Source of the DNA: Bowdeniella nasicola
Lineage (GTDB): Bacteria > Actinomycetota > Actinomycetes > Actinomycetales > Actinomycetaceae
Reading direction: 5' to 3'
DNA: 64,000 bases
NCBI RefSeq assembly: GCF_900107735.1
Contig: NZ_FNQV01000013.1
Location: forward strand, 1 to 64,000
A program made the translations under genes and the position numbers. The notes beneath the pieces were generated by a model. It worked only from the letters and a program-made list of their open reading frames with translations, made no database searches and was not told where the DNA came from. How positions within the stretch are numbered: the first letter of the stretch is position 1; each line of letters begins with the position of its first letter. Of this stretch, positions 45,747 through 55,115 are shown one piece after another.

Positions 45747-46265
45747 ATGTCCGTTACGCCCAGTCCTCGCCGCCGCGTGCCCGCGCCGCCGCGTCGCCGG
45801 GCGTACGCTGTGCGCAGAATCCTACCGACCGTCGACGAAACCTCGGCCGGTGGCGTGACGATCGACGTCGTGGGCGGCAGGGCCTACGTCGCCGTCATTG
45901 CGCGGCGCAACCGCGGTGGACGGCTCGAGTGGTGTTTGCCCAAGGGCCACTTAGAAGGGGCCGAGACGGCCCCCGAGGCCGCGGTGCGGGAGATCTATGA
46001 GGAGACGGGGATCAAGTCCCGAGTATTGCGCCACCTCGCCACGATTGACTACTGGTTCGCGGGCGATCATCGTCGAGTCCATAAAGTAGTCCATCATTAT
46101 CTTCTGGAAGCGATCGGCGGCTATCTCACCGTCGACAATGATCCGGATCAGGAGGCGGAGGACGTCGCGTGGCTAACCCTGGAGGAGGCGGCAAGCCGGC
46201 TCGCCTACCCCAACGAGCGGCGCGTGATCGCCACCGCGCGGGATGTGCTGATAGGCCGCGCATGA
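45747..46265 (+). CDS. NUDIX hydrolase
   Basis: Hydrolyses a nucleoside-diphosphate derivative. The 172-residue protein has the complete NUDIX box GHLEGAETAPEAAVREIYEETGI (G-x5-E-x7-REU-x-EE-x-GU) near residues 69-91, so it should be active. A basic N-terminal stretch (PSPRRRVPAPPRRRAYAVRR) precedes it. The gene overlaps the DUF6049 gene by 4 bp (ATGA). This placement between cca and DUF6049/murJ is common in actinobacteria. Sequence upstream of the ATG at 45747 is unconserved. Confidence 0.94.
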   Translation: MSVTPSPRRRVPAPPRRRAYAVRRILPTVDETSAGGVTIDVVGGRAYVAVIARRNRGGRLEWCLPKGHLEGAETAPEAAVREIYEETGIKSRVLRHLATIDYWFAGDHRRVHKVVHHYLLEAIGGYLTVDNDPDQEAEDVAWLTLEEAASRLAYPNERRVIATARDVLIGRA

Positions 46266-48181
46266 GCCGCGCCCGGCTCGTTTCCATTCTCGCCCTGCTG
46301 TGCGCCCTCGCGGCGGCGTGGCTGCCCGCCGTGCCCGACGCGAGCGCGGCTGGCGGCATCCGCGTCGAGATCATCGACCAGGCGCCCGCAGTGCTCGCCG
46401 GCCCGAGCGACATCACGCTGCGCGTGCGGGTGACCAATGAGAGCTCGACGCCGATCCCCGAACCCGTGGCGGAGGTGCGGCTGCAGACGTGGACGCCCGT
46501 CGCCCGCGAGCGCCTCGATGATTGGCTCAGCGGGCGCGACGATAATTCGTCCACACCGCTCACGACGACGACCCTGAATGAGCTTGGTGCGGGCGCGAGC
46601 GCCGAGGCGAGCCTGACGGTGCCCAAAGAGGACCTGCCGACGATCTCGCGCGGGCCGCGCGGCATCCTCGTGCGAGTGGCCGCCGCGGGCCTCAGCGATG
46701 GTGCAGGCGATGCGGGCAGCGCGGCGCCGCCCGAGGCGGGCATCGCCCGCTCCTACGTCGTCAACTGGCCCGATACCTCGCTGCCGGCATCGAACTTCCT
46801 CATCCTTGGCACCGCGAGCGCCTCCAGCCGCGACATCCTCGCCGATCCGATGAGCGATGCGGCCACGCCCGAACGCAAGACCGCGATCGCCACGCTCGCT
46901 TCGGCCGGCGTGACGCTCGTGGGTGATCCCGCGCTGCGCGGCCTGGAGGCGACCCCCATGCTGACGCTGCCCGCGGGCGACCCGGACATCTCGGCGCTCG
47001 CGAGCTTCGATGCCGGGCGGGCGCGCCTGGCCGAATCGCTGCGCGCGGCCCCGTCCTCGCTGCCGCTGCTGTGGTGGCCGAGGGAGGTAAGCAAGGAGGC
47101 GCTCGCGCTGCGGCCCAAGGACGCCGTGCTCGTCGTGCGCGATGACCAGGTGCGCAAGCCGGCCGCGACGTATTACACGCCCTCGGGCATCGCGACGGTC
47201 TCCGGCGCGCCCGCGCTCGTCATCGACACGAAGATGAGCGCCCACCTGGCCGCGCGCGATGAGCCGATCGCCCACCGCCAGGCGCTGCTCGCGCACGCCG
47301 CCGCCACCATCCGCGAGCGCCCGAACGATCCGCGCACCTTCGTCCTCGCGCTGCCGCGTGACGTGGATGCTGAGGCCGCCGCGGCCGCCGTCGCGGCGCT
47401 GACCGGCGCGCCGTTTACGATGCCCGGCACGGTGCCGCCCGTTGCCGATGGCGCCTTTGTGCAGACCGACGGCCAGCGCCCCGCCACGTGGGCGGTCGCC
47501 GAGCAGTCGCCCGCCACGCCAGAAACCGCGATCAACCAGCGCGCGAGCGAGGCGATCGCGCGGGCCTCGGCGATCGCGAGCACGACGAGCAACGGCGAGA
47601 GCCTCGTGAGCGACCTGCGGATCGCCGAGCGCCACCTGTGGTCAACCGCGCTCGCCGAATCGCGCGGGGAGCGCATGCGCGTGCTCGATGCGATCGAGCA
47701 GCGCGCGGCCTCGCTCGCGGGCGCAATCACGGTGGAGACGGCCTCCTCGCTGCTGCTCATTTCCGATCAGCCGGATATACCCATCCACATCAACTCGGCG
47801 CTCAGCGCCCCCGCCGACGTCGTCGTCGATCTCGTCGCCCAGGATCCGCGTCTGCAAACTCCGGGCGTCGTCGAGGCGACGCTGACGCCCGGCGCGCGCA
47901 CGACCGTCGCGATGCCGGTCAACGCCGTAGGATCGGGCGACTTAAAGGTGCGGGTGCGCGTCATGAGCGCCGACGGCCAGGAAATCGCCTCCTCGGCGCC
48001 CTTCGACGTGCGCGTGCGCGCCGATTGGGAGAATGTGGGCACGGCGATCGCCGCGGCGGCGCTCGCGCTGCTCGTCGTCGGCGGTATCATCCGGACCATC
48101 GCCCGAAATCGTCAACGCGGCGTGCGAGGCCGCGGGCACGTGCCGCCCGCGGATACGGCGCCGAGCCTCAAGGAGAAGTAA
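46262..48181 (+). CDS. DUF6049 family exported membrane protein
   Basis: A 639-residue protein with a signal peptide (ARLVSILALLCALAAAWLPAVPDASAA), a large extracellular part and a C-terminal membrane helix (GTAIAAAALALLVVGGIIRTIA) with a short basic tail. The extracellular part begins with an immunoglobulin-like strand pattern (ITLRVRVTNESSTPIPEPVAEVRL). The family is found next to murJ in most actinobacteria. Function is unknown; location suggests cell-envelope growth. The stop overlaps the murJ start by one base. Confidence 0.93.
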   Translation: MSRARLVSILALLCALAAAWLPAVPDASAAGGIRVEIIDQAPAVLAGPSDITLRVRVTNESSTPIPEPVAEVRLQTWTPVARERLDDWLSGRDDNSSTPLTTTTLNELGAGASAEASLTVPKEDLPTISRGPRGILVRVAAAGLSDGAGDAGSAAPPEAGIARSYVVNWPDTSLPASNFLILGTASASSRDILADPMSDAATPERKTAIATLASAGVTLVGDPALRGLEATPMLTLPAGDPDISALASFDAGRARLAESLRAAPSSLPLLWWPREVSKEALALRPKDAVLVVRDDQVRKPAATYYTPSGIATVSGAPALVIDTKMSAHLAARDEPIAHRQALLAHAAATIRERPNDPRTFVLALPRDVDAEAAAAAVAALTGAPFTMPGTVPPVADGAFVQTDGQRPATWAVAEQSPATPETAINQRASEAIARASAIASTTSNGESLVSDLRIAERHLWSTALAESRGERMRVLDAIEQRAASLAGAITVETASSLLLISDQPDIPIHINSALSAPADVVVDLVAQDPRLQTPGVVEATLTPGARTTVAMPVNAVGSGDLKVRVRVMSADGQEIASSAPFDVRVRADWENVGTAIAAAALALLVVGGIIRTIARNRQRGVRGRGHVPPADTAPSLKEK

Positions 48182-51100
48182 TGGTACGAGAGCGAGGCCT
48201 TGCAGGCTCCTCCGCCCTCATGTTCTCCGGGACGCTCGTCTCGCGGATCCTTGGTCTGCTGCGCAACGCGCTGCTCGTGGCAGCGATCGGCGCGAGCGCC
48301 GGCCAGGCCGACCCGTTTGCGGTGGCCAACACGCTGCCAAACATCATCTACAACCTGCTGGCCGGCGGCGTCCTCAACGCCGTGCTCGTGCCGCAGGTCG
48401 TGCGGGCGCTGCGCCGCAAGGACGGCGACGAATACGTCAACCGGCTGCTGACCGTCGCCGGCCTTGGGCTGTTCGTGCTCACGTTTATCGCGACGATCGG
48501 CAGCTCGATCATCGTGACGCTATACGCCTCCCAGCTCGATCCGGCCTGGTTCGACCTGGCGATCGCATTCGCGATCTGGTGTCTGCCCCAAATCTTTTTC
48601 TACGGCGTCTACACGCTGCTCGGCCAGGTGCTCAACGCCAAGGGCTCTTTCGGGCCCTACATGTGGGCGCCCGTCGCCAACAATATCGTCGCGATCATCG
48701 GCCTGGTCATCTACCTGTGGATCTTTGGCTTCGCCCGCGACGGCTCGGGCGCAAACCCCGCCGATTGGACCGGCGGCCGGATCGCCCTGCTCGCCGGCTT
48801 CGCGACCCTCGGCGTCGCCGTGCAGGCGGGCGTGCTCATCATCGCGCTGAAAAAGACGGGCTTTAGCTTCCGCTGGCGCCTCGGAGTGGCGGGCCTGGGC
48901 GGCGCCTCCCGGATGGCGATGTGGTCCTTTGCGGGGCTCGCCGTCGGCCAGCTCGGCTTCCTCGCGGTCACCAACGTGGCGGCCGCCGCCAATGGTGCCG
49001 CGGCCACGAGCGACATCCTGCTGCCGGCGAACCAGACGTATAACAATGCGTTCCTCATCTATATGCTGCCGCAGTCGCTGTTCACGACCTCCCTCATTAC
49101 CGCGCTCTTCCCGCGCATGAGCGACAAGGCCGCGGCCGGCAACCACGCCGGCGTCGCCGCCGACTTCGGCCTCGCGCTGCGCATCACCGCGACGTTCACG
49201 ATGTTTGCCGCGGTCGCCCTCGCCGTGCTCGCCATCCCAACGGCGCACGTCGTGCTGCCGTCCGTTACCGCCGATGAGGCGCGCAACGTCGCCCTCGTCC
49301 TGCTGCCACTCGCCCTCGGCATCCCCTTCCAGGGGGCGTGGTCCGTCGTGCAGCGCGCATTTTTCGCCTACGAAGATGCGCGCACCCAGTTCTTCATCCA
49401 GATCCCGATGGCGATCGCGCAGATCGCGATCTCGCTGCTCGGCTGGCTGCTCGCGCCCCCGCTGTACTGGGTGCCTATCGCCGCGGGCTCAACAGCGGTC
49501 TCGATGCTGCTCGGCGCCGCGATCGGCTACGTAAAACTCGGTCGCAAGCTGCCGAGCGTCGATCACGGAGCAATCCTCGGAGTCGCGCTGCGCCTCGCGA
49601 TCGCAGCAGGCGCCGCCGGACTCGTCGCGCTCGCCGGCCTGCGCTTCCTCGGCATGCCGGGTGAGACGTCTGCGGCCAGATCCTTCACGCACTCCGTCTT
49701 CCTCGTCGCGCTGCTCGGCTCGATCATGGCTGTTGTCTACATCGCCATCGCGCGCCTGCTCGGCGTCGAAGACATCAACCGGCTGCTGTCGCAAGTCATT
49801 CGGCTCGCCTTGAAAGTCGGGCGCCGCGTCCCCATTATCGGGCCGAGAATTCCCGTCCACGTTCCAGGATCCGCGCGTGCTGGCCGCGGCATCGTGGACA
49901 ATACTGGTAAGGGGAGTATTTCAACGACTAAGGATGGACCGGACGTGACAAACCAGGAGGCCGTGACGGGCCACGTCGTCGGTGGGCGCTACCGGGTGGA
50001 TGAGGCCACCTCGATCCCCGCCAGCCACGCCGGTTCCTGGTACCTCGGCACCGATACCGTCCTGGAGCGTCCCGTCGCGATCTTCGTGTCGCGCGCGGAT
50101 GCCGACCCGGCCCCGATCATCGATTCGGCGCGCCGCGCCTACCTCATCGACGACGACCCCTTCCCGGCCATCACCGACGTCGCGACCGACGAGGAGACCA
50201 ACCGCGCCTACGTCGTGACCGAGCCGCTGCCCGAGACGAGCCTTGCCGGCGCCCAGCTGCGCCCGGGCGAGGCGCAAGCGATCGTCGCCCAGGTCGCGAG
50301 AGCGCTCGATGGCGCCCGCACCCGCGGTGTTCACCACCTTGCCCTCAGCCCCGCCCATGTGCGCTTTACGCCCGCGGGCGACCTCGTCATCGTCGGCCTC
50401 GGCATCGACGGCGCGCTCGTGGAATTCGACGACGAGGGCGACGCGGTCGAGCGCTCGCTGCTCGCCTCCGAGCAGGACGCCGCCGCGCTGCACGAGCTTT
50501 ACACCGAGCTCAGCGGCGAGGCGGGCTCCCAATCGCTCGCCGAGTCCCGCTCCGCCGCCGACGTCGCCGCCGCGCTCGCCGGGTGGACGACTTTCGATTT
50601 CGATTCCGCGCTCGATGCCCTCGCCATCAATCGCCACGCGGGCGCTCCCGTCTGGATGCGTGTACGGCAGACTCCGCCACCGCCGAATCCCGATATCCCG
50701 GCCGCGCCCCCGGCGCCGCCGCTGCAGTGGCGACCGACGTTCGCCGAGTCGAGCCTCGCGGACCCGGATCCGGGTCCCGACTTCACCGAGATTTTGAACC
50801 TCGATTCCTCCGAGATCGCCCCCGCGCCGCCGTCCCACGCGGCCGGCAAGGGCGAGCGGGCCGCCGCGTCCGAGGAGCCTCCCGTCGAGGAGTCCCCCAG
50901 CGACGAACCGCTGGCCGAGGACGCGCCGGCGACCGACCCGGTGACCGAGGAGATCCCGGCCGACGTTCCCCCGGCCCCGCCCGCAGCCGAGGAGCATTCC
51001 GACCCGGCCCCGATGCCGGTCCCGCCGCCGATCACGCGCGCGCAGCGCCCGGGCGATGACGGCACCATCACGCGCGAGGAGCGCCGCCGCCGGCGCCTGG

Positions 51101-51990
51101 AAGCCGCGGGCAAGACCAAGGACGCGATCCTCTCGGGCGCGAGCGCCGATGCCGCGACCGCCAAGGCGCTGGAAGCGGCCGAGAAGGCGCGTATCGCCGC
51201 GGATAAGGCGCGCCAAGCCTCCCGCCGCCAGGCCGACGTCACGACGATGCGCATCGAGGGCCTCGTCACCAAGCTCGATGGCTTCGCCGCCAAGCACTCG
51301 ATCAACCTGCCGGGCGAAGTCGAGAAGTACGACGCTTCCACCCCGCTTTCGCGCCGCCGGATCGATCCGAGCCCGCTCATTCTCACGGTCTTTGCGGGTC
51401 TGCTCGTCCTCGTACTCATCCTGGCGCTGTCCAACCTGCGCAGCCCGGGCACGGTGAGCCCGCCCCCGGCGCCCACGACGACCGCCGCCCAGCCGACCGA
51501 CGAGGCCTCGCCCACGCCGGAAGAAACGGCCTCCCCGACCCCTGAGGAGACGACGGAAGCACCCGCGGTGCCCCCGACGATCTCCGCCATCACCGTCCTC
51601 GATCCGGAGGGCGATGGAGCCGAGAACCAGGACCTCACGCCTCGCGCCTTCGACGGCGATCCGGCCAGCTACTGGCGCTCGCGCTCCTACCGCAATCCCG
51701 CCTACGGCATGAAATCCGGCATCGGCCTGCAGCTGACGCTCGCCGAGAAGACTCAGGTCGCTGGCCTCACGCTCACGCTGCACGGCTCGGGCGGCCACGT
51801 CCAGGTCAAGACCGACGCCGGCGACCCGGTTGGCGGAGCTGTCATCGCCGAAGCGGACATGACAGAATCGACGAAGATCAGTTTCGACCCGGTCGAAACT
51901 GACACGATCATCCTGTGGTTCACCTCGTTGCCGACGGCGGCATCCGATGGCAAGAACCGTGTGGAACTCGCAGAAATCTCCCTCGAATAA
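48181..51990 (+). CDS. murJ: MurJ lipid II flippase fused to pseudokinase and extracellular domain
   Basis: A 1269-residue fusion. Residues 1-540 are the MurJ/MviN flippase with about 14 membrane segments ([47 protein letters not shown]). Residues about 590-800 are a kinase-like fold with degenerate motifs: the VAIK lysine is Phe (PVAIFVSR), HRD reads HHLALSP and DFG reads GLG. Pro/Glu-rich linker and an Ala/Lys helix follow. After a membrane helix ([22 protein letters not shown]) the extracellular end is a discoidin-like domain ([14 protein letters not shown]). The architecture matches mycobacterial MviN, where the pseudokinase binds FhaA. AAGGAG precedes the ATG. Confidence 0.93.
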   Translation: MVRERGLAGSSALMFSGTLVSRILGLLRNALLVAAIGASAGQADPFAVANTLPNIIYNLLAGGVLNAVLVPQVVRALRRKDGDEYVNRLLTVAGLGLFVLTFIATIGSSIIVTLYASQLDPAWFDLAIAFAIWCLPQIFFYGVYTLLGQVLNAKGSFGPYMWAPVANNIVAIIGLVIYLWIFGFARDGSGANPADWTGGRIALLAGFATLGVAVQAGVLIIALKKTGFSFRWRLGVAGLGGASRMAMWSFAGLAVGQLGFLAVTNVAAAANGAAATSDILLPANQTYNNAFLIYMLPQSLFTTSLITALFPRMSDKAAAGNHAGVAADFGLALRITATFTMFAAVALAVLAIPTAHVVLPSVTADEARNVALVLLPLALGIPFQGAWSVVQRAFFAYEDARTQFFIQIPMAIAQIAISLLGWLLAPPLYWVPIAAGSTAVSMLLGAAIGYVKLGRKLPSVDHGAILGVALRLAIAAGAAGLVALAGLRFLGMPGETSAARSFTHSVFLVALLGSIMAVVYIAIARLLGVEDINRLLSQVIRLALKVGRRVPIIGPRIPVHVPGSARAGRGIVDNTGKGSISTTKDGPDVTNQEAVTGHVVGGRYRVDEATSIPASHAGSWYLGTDTVLERPVAIFVSRADADPAPIIDSARRAYLIDDDPFPAITDVATDEETNRAYVVTEPLPETSLAGAQLRPGEAQAIVAQVARALDGARTRGVHHLALSPAHVRFTPAGDLVIVGLGIDGALVEFDDEGDAVERSLLASEQDAAALHELYTELSGEAGSQSLAESRSAADVAAALAGWTTFDFDSALDALAINRHAGAPVWMRVRQTPPPPNPDIPAAPPAPPLQWRPTFAESSLADPDPGPDFTEILNLDSSEIAPAPPSHAAGKGERAAASEEPPVEESPSDEPLAEDAPATDPVTEEIPADVPPAPPAAEEHSDPAPMPVPPPITRAQRPGDDGTITREERRRRRLEAAGKTKDAILSGASADAATAKALEAAEKARIAADKARQASRRQADVTTMRIEGLVTKLDGFAAKHSINLPGEVEKYDASTPLSRRRIDPSPLILTVFAGLLVLVLILALSNLRSPGTVSPPPAPTTTAAQPTDEASPTPEETASPTPEETTEAPAVPPTISAITVLDPEGDGAENQDLTPRAFDGDPASYWRSRSYRNPAYGMKSGIGLQLTLAEKTQVAGLTLTLHGSGGHVQVKTDAGDPVGGAVIAEADMTESTKISFDPVETDTIILWFTSLPTAASDGKNRVELAEISLE

Positions 51991-52063
51991 CAGCCACGGG
52001 AATACCCCAGGGGGCATTACCGTTACCCTAGACGAGTCGCTGACTGAAAGAGAAGAGGAATTC

Positions 52064-53038
52064 ATGACCGACACCCCATACGATGTCATCGTCGTCGGCT
52101 CCGGCCCGGCGGGCTACACCGCCGCCATCTACGCCGCGCGCGCGGGCCTCAAGCCCGTCGTCTTCGCCGGCGCTATTAGTGCCGGAGGCGCCCTCATGAC
52201 GACGACGGAGGTCGAGAACTTCCCCGGATTCCCCGACGGTGTCCAAGGCCCGGACCTCATGGAGCAGATGCGCACCCAGGCCGAGCGTTTCGGCGCGCAG
52301 ATCCGCTTTGAGGACATCACCGCCGTGGACCTGACCGGCGACATCAAGACTGTGACCAACGACGACGATGAGACCTTCGCCGGCCGCGCCGTCATCCTCG
52401 CGCTCGGCTCGGAATACAAGAAGCTCGGTATCGAGGGAGAAGAAGCGCTGTCCGGCAAGGGCGTGTCCTGGTGTGCCACCTGCGACGGCTTCTTCTTCCG
52501 CGATAAGCCCATCATCGTCATCGGCGGCGGCGACTCAGCGATGCAGGAAGCCACCTTCCTCACCCGGTTTGCCTCTAAGGTCACCGTCGTGCACCGCCGC
52601 GACGAACTGCGCGCCTCCAAGATCATGGCCGACCGCGCGATGAACGATCCCAAGATCGAATTCGCCTGGAACTCCACTCCGGTGCGCGTCGTCGGCGAGA
52701 ACATGATGGAAGGCCTCGTCGTCAAGGACACTGTTACGGGCGAAGAGCGCACCATCGAGGCCTCCGGCATGTTCATTGCCATCGGCCACGAACCCCGCAC
52801 CGGAATCGTTACCGGTCAGGTGGACGTCGATGACGAGGGCTACATCCTCGTCGACTCCCCGTCCACCCGCACCAACATCCCCGGCGTCTTCGCTTGCGGC
52901 GACGTCGTGGACCACACCTACCGCCAGGCGATCACCGCAGCCGGAACCGGTTGCGCGGCCGCCCTGGATGCCGAGCGCTACCTCGTCGACCTCTCCGATT
53001 CCCCGGTCGATGAACAGCTCACCGAATCGTGGAACTAG
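52064..53038 (+). CDS. trxB: Thioredoxin-disulfide reductase
   Basis: NADPH-dependent FAD enzyme that reduces thioredoxin. The 324-residue protein has [17 protein letters not shown] (FAD), the redox pair C137-A-T-C140 in [10 protein letters not shown], the NADPH motif [27 protein letters not shown], and [10 protein letters not shown] near the C terminus. GAGGAA precedes the ATG at 52064. It is 14 bp upstream of trxA, forming the usual pair. Confidence 0.98.
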   Translation: MTDTPYDVIVVGSGPAGYTAAIYAARAGLKPVVFAGAISAGGALMTTTEVENFPGFPDGVQGPDLMEQMRTQAERFGAQIRFEDITAVDLTGDIKTVTNDDDETFAGRAVILALGSEYKKLGIEGEEALSGKGVSWCATCDGFFFRDKPIIVIGGGDSAMQEATFLTRFASKVTVVHRRDELRASKIMADRAMNDPKIEFAWNSTPVRVVGENMMEGLVVKDTVTGEERTIEASGMFIAIGHEPRTGIVTGQVDVDDEGYILVDSPSTRTNIPGVFACGDVVDHTYRQAITAAGTGCAAALDAERYLVDLSDSPVDEQLTESWN

Positions 53039-53052
53039 AACCTGGAGGAAAA

Positions 53053-53376
53053 ATGAGCAACGTTGCAGATGTCACCGACAAGAACTTCACCGAGGAGGTC
53101 CTGCAGTCCAGCAAGCCCGTCCTCGTCGACTTCTGGGCCACCTGGTGCCCGCCCTGCCGCATGATGGCTCCCATCATCGACGAGATCGCGAACGAGAAGG
53201 GTGAGGCCCTCAAGGTCGTCAAGCTCGACACCGACGCCAACCCCGAGACCGCTGGCAACTACGGCATCGTCTCGATCCCGACGTTCATCCTGTTCAAGGA
53301 AGGCCGCGCCGTCGCCCAGGTAATTGGTGGCCGCCCGAAGAAGGACCTGCTGAAGGAAATCGATCCGCACCTCTAA
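53053..53376 (+). CDS. trxA: Thioredoxin with WCPPC active site
   Basis: Small cytoplasmic dithiol reductase of 107 residues. The active site is C32-P-P-C35 (DFWATWCPPCRMMAP), where nearly all thioredoxins have C-G-P-C. The rest is canonical: the cis-proline SIPTF and the closing GRPKKDLLKEI. Cysteine numbering equals the Escherichia coli protein. A strong ribosome site (GGAGGAA) precedes the ATG at 53053. Its reductase is adjacent. Confidence 0.97.
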   Translation: MSNVADVTDKNFTEEVLQSSKPVLVDFWATWCPPCRMMAPIIDEIANEKGEALKVVKLDTDANPETAGNYGIVSIPTFILFKEGRAVAQVIGGRPKKDLLKEIDPHL

Positions 53377-53398
53377 GGGCTAATCCCCTACCGACCAC

Positions 53399-53435
53399 AG
53401 GAGCCGCGACCAGATGTGGTCGCGGCTCCTTTGTG
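53399..53435 (+). terminator. Rho-independent terminator of trxB-trxA
   Basis: AGGAGCCGCGACCA (53399-53412) and TGGTCGCGGCTCCT (53417-53430) form a perfect 14-bp stem with a 4-nt loop, starting 22 bp after the trxA stop, followed by TTTG. Confidence 0.9.
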
Positions 53436-53462
53436 CGCTGGCATACGAAAGGCGATGGCGCG

Positions 53463-53648
53463 CTAGCGAACCAGCTGCTCGCGAGCCTGCAGCGCGTACT
53501 CCGCGCTCCGGCAAGCGGCTTCCAGATCCCCATGAACCAGACGCTCGACGTAGGACTCCTCCACGCGCGAGTTAAGGTCCACACGGATCGAGGCCATGAT
53601 GGCCCACGCAGCAATCGCAACAAAGACGATGGCGGCAACAACGATCAC
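53463..53648 (-). CDS. Small single-pass membrane protein, unknown
   Basis: A 61-residue protein starting at a GTG at 53648 with GGAAGGAA about 9 bp upstream. The first 20 residues are a membrane helix (VVAAIVFVAIAAWAIMASI), followed by a charged helical tail (NSRVEESYVERLVHGDLEAACRSAEYALQAREQLV). An ATG further upstream (53720) would add 24 polar residues that lack a better ribosome site. I know no family. It is convergent with trxA. Confidence 0.55.
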   Translation of the reverse strand: MIVVAAIVFVAIAAWAIMASIRVDLNSRVEESYVERLVHGDLEAACRSAEYALQAREQLVR

Positions 53649-53749
53649 GATTGTGTTTCCTTCCCTGCTTGATGTCTTCCCCTTCGGTACAAGTGTCTCA
53701 GTTGTCCGAATTAGGTTCAATCAAAGTTATCTGCAATGCCGGTGAAGTT

Positions 53750-54112
53750 TTACTTCATAGCGGCAAGTTCAAGGACACTTGACGATTCATTGGGACGCGG
53801 AGCCCAGTTTGTCTCAGGATTTGAACCTCGCTTGATGGCAGCGTCGATTTTCGCTCGGACGTAGGCGCGCTTTGTGGTGAACACCACCCACGAGCCGATG
53901 ATGATGAAGATGAAATTCGAGAAGAACGACGGCCATGCGCCCGTGGTGACGCAGGCCATAGCCAACAGGCTTGCCCCGCCCATGTTGAGGGCGTGGTAGC
54001 GCAGAGAGTCCCCCATGATGCGACGCGAGGAGACGAGAAAGTATCCCGTGAGGCACATGAGACATCCGACCCACCCCAGTGCACCAATTGCTGCAACCAA
54101 GAATTCGTTCAC
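53750..54112 (-). CDS. Small integral membrane protein, CBU_0592-like
   Basis: A 120-residue protein with three membrane segments: FLVAAIGALGWVGCLMCLTGYFLVSS, GGASLLAMACVTTGAWPSFFSN and FIFIIIGSWVVFTT, then a basic tail. The pattern resembles the short CBU_0592 family of permease-like membrane proteins. The GTG at 54112 is taken as start because it puts the first helix at the N terminus; a TTG at 54148 is possible. It is divergent from the LysR gene across 72 bp and may be its target. Confidence 0.7.
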   Translation of the reverse strand: MNEFLVAAIGALGWVGCLMCLTGYFLVSSRRIMGDSLRYHALNMGGASLLAMACVTTGAWPSFFSNFIFIIIGSWVVFTTKRAYVRAKIDAAIKRGSNPETNWAPRPNESSSVLELAAMK

Positions 54113-54158
54113 GACGCCTATGGTGGCACTCGCAGTGGTTCGAATCAATTGAAGCTAT

Positions 54159-54175
54159 CTGTACATGCTGTACAG
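54159..54175. promoter_or_regulatory. Palindrome CTGTACA-N3-TGTACAG between membrane protein and lysR
   Basis: CTGTACATGCTGTACAG is a perfect interrupted palindrome centred 18 bp before the LysR start codon and 55 bp before the divergent gene. LysR regulators commonly bind such dyads in the shared region with the target gene. It also resembles the operator type of some other regulators, so the binder is not certain. Confidence 0.5.
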
Positions 54176-54184
54176 TTTTACTTC

Positions 54185-55111
54185 ATGGACCTGAACTCAC
54201 GTCGTCTCGGCATACTGCTGGCCATCCACCGCGACGGTGGCGTGGTCTCCGCGGCCGATTCGCTTCACATGTCACCGTCTGCAGTCTCGCAGCAAATTCA
54301 GCAGCTCGAGCGGGAGGTTGGCGTCGCCGTCATCGAGCGTACGCCCCACGGGTCCATCCTGACTCCGGCGGGTCGAATCCTTGCGGATCTCGCCGAAACG
54401 ATCGAAACCGAGTCGTTCAAGGCCTCCCGATCGCTGGCCGGCTTGGCTGGTCAGGTCACCGGTAGTGTCGTCATCGGCGGCTTCCAGACCGCCATCCGCA
54501 ACATCCTTATCCCGCTCTTGCCTCGCGTCAGCGATCAGCTCCCGGGCGTGCAGGTCTCCATTCGGGAAGTGGTGGAAAAGCAGGGCATGCGCGAGCTGCG
54601 CTCGGGCATCGTCGACCTGCTCATCATGGAACGAGACTTCGAAAAGCAGGCGGTCGTGCCGCGCGGCATGCGCGATGTTCCCTACGCCGATGAGCCGTGG
54701 CTACTCGTCCAACCGAGCGGAGATGCACGCCCCTCCTCCATCTCGGACCTCACGACGACGACGTGGCTCGGTGTTGAGCCGGCGGCGGCCTCGGCCCAAG
54801 CTATCGAGCGCCTTCAGTCCGCGCTGCCCGACCCAGAGATCTCGATCCACCGTTACGCCGATTACGACGTCGCCCTCGACATGATTCGGGCGGGCCTTGG
54901 TTCGACGGTCCTTCCCCGCTTGGCAGTGTCCAACATCGATACCGAGGGCATCCAGATCACGCGCCTTCCCGGCCTTGGCGTTCGCCAGCTCGTGATCCGA
55001 CACCGGGAGGCAGCCGGTGGGCTAGAGCCCGCCCATGAAGCCGTCCTCCAGCTCCTGGTGGAGACGGCCTCCATCGTGGGCCTGCCCGGCGCCGGATCGA
55101 TCGACCAGTAA
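54185..55111 (+). CDS. LysR-family transcriptional regulator
   Basis: A 308-residue protein. The N-terminal winged helix is classical (LLAIHRDGGVVSAADSLHMSPSAVSQQIQQLEREVGVAVIERTPHGSILTPAGR). The effector domain runs from about residue 90 (GSVVIGGFQTAIRNILIPLLPRV to VRQLVIRHRE). The start at 54185 (MDLNSRRLGILLAI) is the only one consistent with the family. The likely effector and targets are unknown; the divergent membrane protein gene is the natural candidate. It is convergent with the GH88 gene. Confidence 0.94.
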   Translation: MDLNSRRLGILLAIHRDGGVVSAADSLHMSPSAVSQQIQQLEREVGVAVIERTPHGSILTPAGRILADLAETIETESFKASRSLAGLAGQVTGSVVIGGFQTAIRNILIPLLPRVSDQLPGVQVSIREVVEKQGMRELRSGIVDLLIMERDFEKQAVVPRGMRDVPYADEPWLLVQPSGDARPSSISDLTTTTWLGVEPAAASAQAIERLQSALPDPEISIHRYADYDVALDMIRAGLGSTVLPRLAVSNIDTEGIQITRLPGLGVRQLVIRHREAAGGLEPAHEAVLQLLVETASIVGLPGAGSIDQ

Positions 55112-55115
55112 CGAG

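Noticed and set aside
47488-48180. N-terminal extension of MurJ by about 230 residues
   Set aside because: The frame is open but overlaps the DUF6049 gene in another frame, is Arg-rich, and lacks any family likeness. The MurJ family starts at the ATG at 48181, which has AAGGAG before it.
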